17,868 nucleotides of DNA, taken from NCBI GenBank assembly GCA_050298035.1, contig JBNKTK010000083.1, positions 1-17,868 on the forward strand, read 5' to 3'. A program made the position numbers and the translations under genes. The notes below the pieces were generated by a model. The model did not search any database and was not told the origin of the DNA. It was given only the letters and a program-made list of their open reading frames with translations. Of the stretch, positions 1 through 4,631 are shown piece by piece. Each line of letters begins with the position of its first letter. Positions within the stretch are counted from its first letter, which is position 1. Source of the DNA: Gaoshiqia sp050298035. Lineage in GTDB: Bacteria; Bacteroidota; Bacteroidia; Bacteroidales; Prolixibacteraceae.

Positions 1-136
1 CGGGCATACTTCCCCCGTTGCCGTTTAAATCCGGCCTGGTTGTTTTGCCCGCTATGTCAATGAATATTTGTAGGTTTTGTGTTAAGTTGTGTCCGTCAAG
101 ATGGGCCCCATCCTTCCGTTTTTGCACTTTTTGCAT
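1..136 (-). CDS. Possible partial ORF running off the left edge
   Basis: On the minus strand an ATG at 136 opens a frame of 45 codons that is still open at base 1. An in-frame TAA lies at 166-164, so the start must be downstream of that. The visible peptide begins MQKVQKRKDGAHLDGHN and is polar, with a Gly/Asn-rich end near the window edge. I do not recognise the family. The plus strand is also open over part of this stretch, so the frame may be chance. The ATG sits directly beside the 21-bp repeat array (140-370), and no convincing ribosome binding site precedes it. It is listed because the frame runs to the edge and cannot be excluded. Confidence 0.2.
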   Translation of the reverse strand, partial: MQKVQKRKDGAHLDGHNLTQNLQIFIDIAGKTTRPDLNGNGGSMP

Positions 137-139
137 CTC

Positions 140-370
140 GAAGGAGAACCTTGCCAACCTTGGTTAGAATGACGAGAACCTGCTCTTTTGAGTAGCTAAC
201 CCAGGTTCGCATGATGATCCTCCAGGTTGGAATGTTGCTACTATAGGTTGGAACAACGAGAACTCGTGGGAGAATAATGCGAACTCAGGTTAAAATGATT
301 GGAACCCGGGTTAAAACGGCACTCCCACAGGTTCGGACGCTGGTAACCCGTCGGAGAAAGGCGCCAACCT
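140..370. repeat. Degenerate 21-bp tandem array, 11 units
   Basis: Eleven consecutive units of exactly 21 bp fit with no insertion or deletion. They start at 140, 161, 182, 203, 224, 245, 266, 287, 308, 329 and 350. The consensus is a purine then GGTT, a central GAA-Y-GA-Y-G, and an AACCC-like end. Units are degenerate, but columns 2, 3, 7, 9, 14, 17 and 19 are strongly kept. Unit ends and starts meet as AACC-NN-GGTT, which at 303-312 is a perfect ten-base palindrome. One plus-strand frame reads Gly-Trp-Asn-Asp-x-Asn-Pro per unit but is broken by stops at 165, 189, 291 and 312, so it is not coding now. It is not CRISPR, because there are no spacers. Confidence 0.8.
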
Positions 371-404
371 GCTTTTTTGCTTCTGTTTCAATGTGCATCA
401 ACAT

Positions 405-437
405 AAAAACGGGTTCCGCCGGAAGCAAAACCCGTTT
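405..437 (-). terminator. Rho-independent terminator of the 459-779 gene
   Basis: The arms AAACGGGTT (407-415) and AACCCGTTT (429-437) pair perfectly around a 13-nt loop. On the minus strand the stem is followed by a run of T (bases 405-409 read as A on the plus strand). It lies 22 nt past the stop of the minus-strand gene at 459-779. Confidence 0.7.
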
Positions 438-458
438 CTGAGACAAGTATACCTTTGT

Positions 459-779
459 CTAGTTTCTAAGTTGACGAAGTTTATGTACCAGGCTGTTATC
501 TTTTCCAAGCAATCCTTCAATCAGGTTAATGGCTGCCGAAGCATCATCGTAAGCTACTTTTAAGGTTTCATTGGCAACTTTAGTGGCTTCGAGGGCAGCT
601 GCCTGTGCCTGCTGTTGTGATACCTCCGCTTCCGTGGCGGAGTTAAACCTGTTTTTCATTTGGGTTACCCGGTCGGCAGGGTCAAAACCTGCGGCAGTCA
701 GCGTTGCTGCTTCCTGTTCTACAATGGTAATGGTTTGCGCTATAAAATCGCGCCTTTCTTTGTCATTCAAATTTCCCAT
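459..779 (-). CDS. Small alpha-helical/coiled-coil protein, unknown function
   Basis: A 106-residue cytosolic protein with no signal peptide or membrane segment. The ATG at 779 is chosen over a TTG at 827 because the residues between them look non-coding and overlap another possible ORF. Residues about 10-90 are rich in Ala, Gln, Glu and Thr and look continuously helical, with the Ala/Gln-rich stretch centred on 50-70. The end is basic (KLRQLRN). I do not recognise a named family; such short helical proteins are usually annotated as hypothetical in Bacteroidota. A terminator follows at 405-437. A possible 31-codon ORF ends 10 nt upstream. No function can be assigned from the sequence. Confidence 0.7.
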   Translation of the reverse strand: MGNLNDKERRDFIAQTITIVEQEAATLTAAGFDPADRVTQMKNRFNSATEAEVSQQQAQAAALEATKVANETLKVAYDDASAAINLIEGLLGKDNSLVHKLRQLRN

Positions 780-789
780 AAATATTAAT

Positions 790-885
790 TTAATGATTAT
801 AGATTTGTCCTCGCGGACTTTTAGCAATCGTTTCAGAAGAATTGGCTGCTTCCTTCTTGTTTGATAAATTGTTCTTCCTGCTCAT
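790..885 (-). CDS. Possible small ORF (31 aa) upstream of the 459-779 gene
   Basis: ATG at 885 to TAA at 792-790 on the minus strand gives a 31-residue, basic, Lys/Asn/Ser-rich peptide beginning MSRKNNLSNKKEA and ending GQIYNH. An AAGAAG sequence lies about 12 nt before the ATG. The stop is 10 nt before the ATG of the next gene, which would suit a leader or coupled small protein. Against it: very short ORFs arise by chance and no known family is recognised. The spacing and codon make-up make it worth listing, but translation is unproven. Confidence 0.35.
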   Translation of the reverse strand: MSRKNNLSNKKEAANSSETIAKSPRGQIYNH

Positions 886-1164
886 TATCAGTAATTATCT
901 TCTTAGCTGATGCTATACAATTTACAATCTTCTGTGTTTGGAATCAATTTAAATTAAGTTAATCAGATAGGTGTCGGCAAAAGGTAAGATTGTAGGGGGA
1001 ACTAATCAATGTTTTCCCGACGCGGCGCATGAAGCTATTTTCTATCTCAAAAGGTTCGGCGGTTGCGCCTTGTTCCCTTCCGCATCTGCCACTCCCGGGT
1101 TGCGTTGCACTCCACCCGGGGTTATTGATATTTGACTCCTTCGGAGCCAGAATTTCATAGCAAA

Positions 1165-1194
1165 CAGATTCCGGCCTGCTCCGGAATGACGAGG
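1165..1194. repeat. Interspersed palindromic repeat, copy A
   Basis: ATTCCGG (1168-1174) and CCGGAAT (1181-1187) form a perfect 7-bp stem with a 6-nt loop, followed by GACGAGG. It is nearly identical over about 30 bases to copy B at 1421-1450. Read in the opposite direction it is the kind of sequence that yields spurious RHSGAGRN-type peptides. The orientation relative to copy B is direct. Confidence 0.65.
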
Positions 1195-1211
1195 TTTTGA
1201 GGGACGGTAAC

Positions 1212-1244
1212 CTGTCAGCGTCCGGCAACTGACGGACCTGACAG
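1212..1244. repeat. Long nested hairpin
   Basis: CTGTCAG (1212-1218) pairs with CTGACAG (1238-1244), and inside it GTCCG (1220-1224) pairs with CGGAC (1233-1237). Together they give a 12-bp stem with one bulged C at 1219 and an 8-nt loop. Neither side carries a T-run, so it does not look like a terminator. Confidence 0.55.
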
Positions 1245-1320
1245 CGTTAAGCCCCTACTAACCTGAAAGATGCCGGTGGCATCACATGTTTATAGAAAAA
1301 GGTGGCAAAAGATTCCATTC

Positions 1321-1336
1321 GACCCCAGCCGGGGTC
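1321..1336. repeat. Short perfect hairpin
   Basis: GACCCC and GGGGTC form a perfect 6-bp stem around AGCC. It is part of the same repeat-rich gene-free stretch, and no T-run follows. Confidence 0.45.
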
Positions 1337-1420
1337 GCACTAGGTCAATAATCACGATCGTTTCTATACACATTTAAATCCGCTGGATTTGATCACGATT
1401 TTCCCATCGGGTATCGCTGA

Positions 1421-1450
1421 CAGATTTCGGCCTGCGCCGGAATGACGGGC
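1421..1450. repeat. Interspersed palindromic repeat, copy B
   Basis: ATTTCGG (1424-1430) and CCGGAAT (1437-1443) form the same stem-loop as copy A, with one arm change (C to T) that still allows a G-U pair in RNA. The flanks CAG before and GACG after are shared with copy A. The open frame around it (minus strand, 1364-1555) is a by-product of the repeat. Confidence 0.65.
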
Positions 1451-1543
1451 TAGAAAAAATTCCTGAACGTTTGCGTGTATTGTGAATGAATTCAAACTAC
1501 TCACCTGATAGGCGGTGACTAAGAAACCTGAAATACAATTAAT

Positions 1544-1575
1544 AAAAAAAGCCATTCCGCATTACGAAATGGCTA
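1544..1575 (-). terminator. Rho-independent terminator of the DUF6249 gene
   Basis: AGCCATT (1550-1556) pairs with AATGGCT (1568-1574). On the minus-strand RNA the stem extends to nine or more pairs (with one G-U) around a 5-nt TAATG loop and is followed by seven T (A at 1544-1550). It lies just past the stop of the minus-strand gene at 1598. Confidence 0.75.
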
Positions 1576-1597
1576 AGTCTTTTTAATCGCTACTCTG

Positions 1598-1933
1598 TTA
1601 CTGTTGTTCCTTTCGGGACTGGAACCAGTATCCTGCAATTAGTCCAAAACCACCCAAAAGGAATATCATTGAAACATAGGCGGTGCCTTCTTCCAGACCT
1701 GTGTAAAGTTCCAGGATGTTTCCAAATAATACACCGAGTGCAACCCCCATGAAGAACAAACCTGTTTTAAGTGTGAAAAAGCTGCCTGTTTTGGGCGTTG
1801 ATTTGAACAATGACGGGTCAGCACCTTTTTCGATAAGCGCCATACGTTCTTTGTTACGTGTTGTCAGGTACACATAAAGCATCGCAAAAATGAATGCGAA
1901 AAAGCTAATTGGAATAATAATCTCTTCGTTCAT
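1598..1933 (-). CDS. DUF6249-type small membrane protein
   Basis: A 111-residue integral membrane protein. Three hydrophobic segments are visible at about 6-24, 55-75 and 86-104. Between the first two is a basic, cytosol-like loop with the pattern RNKERMALIEKGADPSLF, which is typical of the DUF6249 family of Bacteroidota. The biochemical function of that family is unknown. It is transcribed away from an ECF sigma gene at 2073, and the region between carries mirror-image promoter-like motifs, so it is probably part of that sigma factor's regulon. Its own terminator is at 1544-1575. The family call rests on recognising the loop motif and layout, and is fairly but not fully certain. Confidence 0.75.
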   Translation of the reverse strand: MNEEIIIPISFFAFIFAMLYVYLTTRNKERMALIEKGADPSLFKSTPKTGSFFTLKTGLFFMGVALGVLFGNILELYTGLEEGTAYVSMIFLLGGFGLIAGYWFQSRKEQQ

Positions 1934-1974
1934 GACTTTTATTGTTTAAATTGTTTTTGATTTCAAATTCGATC

Positions 1975-2006
1975 TTATGACGCAGGTAGCGGTCAACGGT
2001 TACAAA
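1975..2006 (-). promoter_or_regulatory. ECF-type promoter motif for the DUF6249 gene
   Basis: On the minus strand, TTTGTAACC (2006-1998) is followed after exactly 15 nt by CGTCATA (1982-1976). AAC in the -35 region and CGTC in the -10 region are hallmarks of promoters read by ECF sigma factors. Transcription would begin roughly 40 nt before the ATG at 1933. The same motif with the same spacing faces the other way at 2034-2064. Confidence 0.6.
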
Positions 2007-2033
2007 ATCTGAAGGAAAATATTTTTTGAGGAA

Positions 2034-2064
2034 TTTGTAACCTGGTTATTCAAATCCCGTCATA
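2034..2064 (+). promoter_or_regulatory. ECF-type promoter motif for the sigma gene
   Basis: TTTGTAACC (2034-2042), 15 nt, CGTCATA (2058-2064). It mirrors the motif at 1975-2006 and suggests autoregulation by the downstream sigma factor. The -10 element lies only 8 nt before the ATG at 2073, so the transcript would be leaderless or nearly so. Confidence 0.6.
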
Positions 2065-2072
2065 TCGTTAAC

Positions 2073-2648
2073 ATGAGCCAGAAGGATGATCATTACTATA
2101 TAGAACAAGTGTTGCAGGGCAATGCAGCAGCTTATTCGTACCTGGTAGATAAATACCAGGATCTGGTATATGGCTTGGCATTGAAAATGCTCCGGAATCA
2201 GGAAGATGCAGAAGAATTGGCGCAGGATAGCTTTGTTAAGGCATATCGTTCATTAAGTTCGTATAAGCAGAAATCAAAGTTTTCGACCTGGCTTTACAGT
2301 ATTACTTACAATGGCTGTATTACCATGATGCGGAAACGAAAACTTGAGGTACGGTCGCTGGATGAACAACGCCTGACCGAAGTTGATGAAATAAAAATAA
2401 ATGATCAGCTTAGTGAAATCAATAAGGCTGAACTTGAAAAATATTTACAGCTGGCTTTGGCAAAGTTGCCCGAGCTCGATCAGGTTCTGGTAACCTTATA
2501 TTATTATGAAGAGCAGAAAGTGGAAGATATCAGTCAGATTACCGGGTTGACCGAAAGTAATGTGAAGGTGAAAATCCACCGGGCACGAAAGAAAATGTAT
2601 GAACTACTGAGTAGTTATTTAAAAGAAGAGATTTACAACATATTCTAA
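2073..2648 (+). CDS. ECF-family RNA polymerase sigma factor
   Basis: 191 residues, the usual length for an ECF (group 4) sigma factor. Sigma-70 region 2 covers about residues 22-91, with the polymerase-binding and -10-reading helices visible (DLVYGLALKMLRNQEDAEELAQDSF and the following SKFSTWLYSITYN stretch). Region 4 covers about 127-178, with a helix-turn-helix around 150-172 (DISQITGLTESNVKVKIHRAR). Region 3 is absent, as expected. It directs polymerase to a small promoter set, probably its own promoter and that of the divergent DUF6249 gene. The next gene starts 10 nt downstream and is a likely membrane partner. Because the promoter-like motif is so close, translation probably begins at this ATG on a nearly leaderless message. 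Confidence 0.92.
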   Translation: MSQKDDHYYIEQVLQGNAAAYSYLVDKYQDLVYGLALKMLRNQEDAEELAQDSFVKAYRSLSSYKQKSKFSTWLYSITYNGCITMMRKRKLEVRSLDEQRLTEVDEIKINDQLSEINKAELEKYLQLALAKLPELDQVLVTLYYYEEQKVEDISQITGLTESNVKVKIHRARKKMYELLSSYLKEEIYNIF

Positions 2649-2658
2649 AAGGATAAAG

Positions 2659-3078
2659 ATGGAAGCAAGGGATCAACAATTCAGGGAATTGATGAAATCA
2701 TACAAGCCGGAAAAGGCACCTGTTGATTTTACAAAAATGGTGATGGAGCAAATTCATCTTGAAAAACCTGTCCGGGAATATAAGCCTGTATTTGGCAAAT
2801 GGTTTCTGAGAACGGCGGGGGCAATTTTTGCTGCTTTCATTATTTATGCCTCATTTGTTACTGGCCCGGCTGCCGAAGGAGATAAGACCAACCTGGTTAC
2901 TTCCTTGTTTTCACGTCTCCCAAAAACAGATTTGTCGGGTGTTGCAAATGTTGGTAAAGGTATAACCGGCTGGATGGAACAATTCCCTTCGGTTGTTGTA
3001 TTTGTATTGTTTGCCGCCACTTTGTTGTTGATCTTGGATTGGAGCATACAGCATTGGCGTAAAACTTCAGCAAGATAA
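2659..3078 (+). CDS. Membrane protein co-transcribed with the sigma gene, candidate anti-sigma factor
   Basis: 139 residues. The first 48 are cytosol-like and charged, with a short helix (RELMKSY, FTKMVMEQIHLEKP). Hydrophobic segments at about 49-68 and 110-128 are joined by an exported-looking loop of some 40 residues. The start is 10 nt after the sigma stop and is preceded by AAAGGA, a usable ribosome binding site. Position and topology suit a regulator that holds the sigma factor at the membrane. However, there is no HxxxCxxC zinc motif of the classic ZAS anti-sigma domain, so the role is inferred from context. It could also be a structural partner of the DUF6249 protein. No terminator with a clear T-run follows directly. 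Confidence 0.75.
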   Translation: MEARDQQFRELMKSYKPEKAPVDFTKMVMEQIHLEKPVREYKPVFGKWFLRTAGAIFAAFIIYASFVTGPAAEGDKTNLVTSLFSRLPKTDLSGVANVGKGITGWMEQFPSVVVFVLFAATLLLILDWSIQHWRKTSAR

Positions 3079-3382
3079 AATGAAACGGGGGTGTCTAAAA
3101 AGTAAACTTGAAAAATGATTTACTTACATTTTGAAAGTTTATGCCTGAAGGGCATACTTAATTCAGCCCGAGGCAACGCCTTGGGTATTTAATTTCGGCA
3201 TAACTATAAACAACGGGCTGAAGCCCGGTTTAAATAACTAAAATTGATTAAGTTGTCCTTACCGGACGTAAGATCTTCCTTTTTGGCATTTTGTCCCAAT
3301 GTGTCACTTCGTTTTGCATTGGGCTGAATTCAACTGGGCTCTCAGCCCGACTTCCCGTAATTTGCTTGCGAATTGTAAGCAT
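3079..3382. other. Convergent intergenic block of hairpin repeats
   Basis: No gene is seen between the plus-strand operon and the minus-strand DUF3127 gene. The block holds stem-loops at 3141-3155 (ATGCC/GGCAT), 3167-3185 (CCCGAGGC/GCCTTGGG, one G-U), 3214-3227 (CGGGC, TGAA loop, GCCCG) and 3336-3348 (GGGCT/AGCCC). It begins with TGTCTAAAAAGT at 3092-3103, whose exact reverse complement lies at 3397-3408. It resembles interspersed intergenic repeats of Bacteroidota and could be a miniature inverted-repeat element remnant. Confidence 0.5.
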
Positions 3383-3408
3383 AAAAAACGAGGCTGACTT
3401 TTTAGACA
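3092..3408. repeat. Segment bounded by a perfect 12-bp inverted repeat
   Basis: TGTCTAAAAAGT at 3092-3103 and ACTTTTTAGACA at 3397-3408 are exact reverse complements 293 bp apart. No target-site duplication is obvious at the flanks and no transposase frame lies within. The right copy is also the loop and inner stem of a terminator, so the match may reflect a shared terminator sequence rather than a mobile element. Confidence 0.4.
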
Positions 3409-3418
3409 ACCTCGTTTT
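3383..3418 (-). terminator. Terminator of the DUF3127 gene, possibly bidirectional
   Basis: AAAACGAGG (3385-3393) pairs with CCTCGTTTT (3410-3418), and the stem continues inward with a G-U pair and a mismatch around a TAAAAA loop. T-runs follow in both directions, so it may stop transcripts of both the minus-strand gene at 3441 and the plus-strand sigma operon. Confidence 0.7.
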
Positions 3419-3440
3419 GTATCTGGTAATTCCTTTCTCA

Positions 3441-3803
3441 TTAGAATGGAAGGTCATTCCCTTCGTCCATTGGTTCAGGTGGAATGTCATTAGCAGAGTA
3501 TTCCGGAGGAAAACCTCCCGGCATTTCCGGTTCTACCCGGTCAATTTTCCAGGCGTTGATGTTGTGGTACCACCTGCCGTTAAACTCGCGCGACTCAACA
3601 TTGAAGGATACATTCACTTCTGTTCCCGGGTTTAGTCCGGCAATCAGGCTAAGTTTGTCATTAAACAAGGTAAAACAGATTTGTTTCGGGAATTGCTCAT
3701 CCACTGTGTCAATCACAAATTCCTGTTTTTTCCATTCATTTCCTGTTTTGCTAACACCGGAATTAACCGGTAAAATCTGGTTTATTTTTCCTTTAATTTC
3801 CAT
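3441..3803 (-). CDS. DUF3127 OB-fold protein with an SSB-like C-terminal tip
   Basis: 120 residues. Residues 1-90 match the DUF3127 pattern seen in Bacteroidota: a short beta-rich domain starting MEIKGKI, with GNEWKKQEFVI, FTLFNDK, AGLNPGTEVNVSFNVESREFNGRWYHNINAWKI, which looks like an OB fold. Residues 91-112 are a proline-rich linker, and the end is DEGNDLPF. Bacterial single-stranded DNA-binding proteins end in an acidic tip with a final proline-phenylalanine that recruits repair proteins, so this protein may bind single-stranded nucleic acid and recruit partners the same way. That role is inference; DUF3127 has no established function that I know of. It stands alone, with its own promoter (3833-3863) and terminator. 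Confidence 0.82.
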   Translation of the reverse strand: MEIKGKINQILPVNSGVSKTGNEWKKQEFVIDTVDEQFPKQICFTLFNDKLSLIAGLNPGTEVNVSFNVESREFNGRWYHNINAWKIDRVEPEMPGGFPPEYSANDIPPEPMDEGNDLPF

Positions 3804-3832
3804 ATAATAATTTCAAAATTCTGTCAATCACC

Positions 3833-3863
3833 CAAAAGTACGGATAAAAAAAGACCCCCGAAA
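3833..3863 (-). promoter_or_regulatory. Bacteroidota-type promoter of the DUF3127 gene
   Basis: On the minus strand a TTTC (3863-3860; consensus TTTG) lies 19 nt before TACTTTTG (3840-3833), a perfect TAnnTTTG -7 box. The start of transcription would be near 3826, about 23 nt before the ATG at 3803. The -33 element overlaps the terminator stem of the upstream FKBP genes. Confidence 0.55.
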
Positions 3864-3879
3864 TTCTTTTTTCGGGGGT
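3846..3879 (-). terminator. Rho-independent terminator of the FKBP operon
   Basis: ACCCCCGAAA (3854-3863) and TTTCGGGGGT (3870-3879) form a perfect 10-bp stem with a 6-nt loop. On the minus strand it is followed by C and seven T (A at 3846-3852). It lies 28 nt past the stop of the lipoprotein gene. Confidence 0.9.
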
Positions 3880-3907
3880 TTATCAAAAGTTTTCAAGAAT
3901 CGGATTC

Positions 3908-4612
3908 TTATTCTTTTACAATTTCCAGTAATTCAACTTCGAAAATCAATGCTGAGTTAGGAGCGATATCACGACCGGCGCCTCTTGGTCCGTAAGCCAA
4001 TTCGCTGGGAATGTAAAGTTTCCATTTTGAGCCAACAGGCATCAGTTTTAAGGCTTCAGTCCAGCCTGGGATTACCTGATTTACATTGAAGGTAGCAGGT
4101 TCGCCACGTTCAACAGAGCTGTCGAAAACTTTTCCGTCAATCAGTGTCCCGGTGTAGTGGCATTTTACAGTTTGACCGTCAACTGGCTTTTCACCGGTTC
4201 CTTCAGTCAGGACTTCGTATTGCAGGCCACTTTCAGTTGTTGTAACACCTTCTTTTGTTTTGTTTTGTTCCAGGAAAGCTTTCCCTTCTTCTTCATTTTT
4301 CTCAGCTTGTTTTTTTGATGCTGCTTCGAAGTACTTTTGAACGATTGTGCGGGCATCAGTAGCTTCAATTTGCGACTCTTCACCTTTGATTTGTTTTTCA
4401 AAAGCACTGATCATCAGGTCGATGTTCAGTTCCGAAGCGCCAGGTGATGCATCCAGGTTTTGTTTGTTGTTCTGACCGATCAAAACACCTAAAGCATAAC
4501 TTGCCGAGTCGTTTTCTGTAGTCAGTTTCACCGTTTTAGAACCGCCGTTTGGCTGACAAGCTGCAAGAACGACTAAAGCAGCTAATGCAAATAATACAGG
4601 TTTGAAATTCAT
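3908..4612 (-). CDS. FKBP-type peptidyl-prolyl isomerase, lipoprotein
   Basis: 234 residues from the ATG at 4612. The open frame extends further upstream, but that part overlaps the neighbouring gene in another frame. The N-terminus is a lipoprotein signal (MNFKPVLFALAALVVLAAC) with lipobox LAAC and lipidated Cys19. Residues about 30-120 are a helical FKBP N-terminal dimerisation region. The FKBP catalytic domain spans about 125-232, with binding-pocket residues Tyr153, Phe163, Asp164, Val180-Ile181, Trp184, Tyr207 and Phe224. It catalyses proline cis-trans isomerisation and helps fold exported proteins, probably anchored in the outer membrane facing the periplasm. It starts 19 nt after the stop of a cytosolic paralogue and shares its terminator. 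It resembles the E. coli FkpA/FklB group. Confidence 0.93.
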   Translation of the reverse strand: MNFKPVLFALAALVVLAACQPNGGSKTVKLTTENDSASYALGVLIGQNNKQNLDASPGASELNIDLMISAFEKQIKGEESQIEATDARTIVQKYFEAASKKQAEKNEEEGKAFLEQNKTKEGVTTTESGLQYEVLTEGTGEKPVDGQTVKCHYTGTLIDGKVFDSSVERGEPATFNVNQVIPGWTEALKLMPVGSKWKLYIPSELAYGPRGAGRDIAPNSALIFEVELLEIVKE

Positions 4613-4631
4613 TTTAAAATTTATGAGTTGA

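Larger units (their letters stand above)
886..1543. other. Gene-free stretch filled with interspersed hairpin repeats
   Basis: No credible gene is seen. The two open frames here (minus strand, 959-1228 and 1364-1555) are low-complexity translations of palindromic repeats and lack any domain or ribosome binding site. The stretch holds GACTCC/GGAGCC (1134-1148), two copies of an ATTCCGG/CCGGAAT hairpin repeat (1165 and 1421), a long nested hairpin (1212-1244) and a perfect GACCCC/GGGGTC hairpin (1321-1336). It resembles the repeated intergenic sequences found between genes in many bacterial genomes. Confidence 0.6.

Noticed and set aside
140..370. CRISPR array
   Set aside because: The units are contiguous with no unique spacers, are strongly degenerate, and no cas gene is nearby.
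959..1228. Minus-strand open frame of 89 codons
   Set aside because: It translates palindromic intergenic repeats (NPGWSATQPGSG-type sequence), has no domain and no ribosome binding site, and spans several hairpins.
1364..1555. Minus-strand open frame of 63 codons
   Set aside because: It contains the RHSGAGRN stretch that comes from a palindromic repeat, and it runs into the terminator of the DUF6249 gene.
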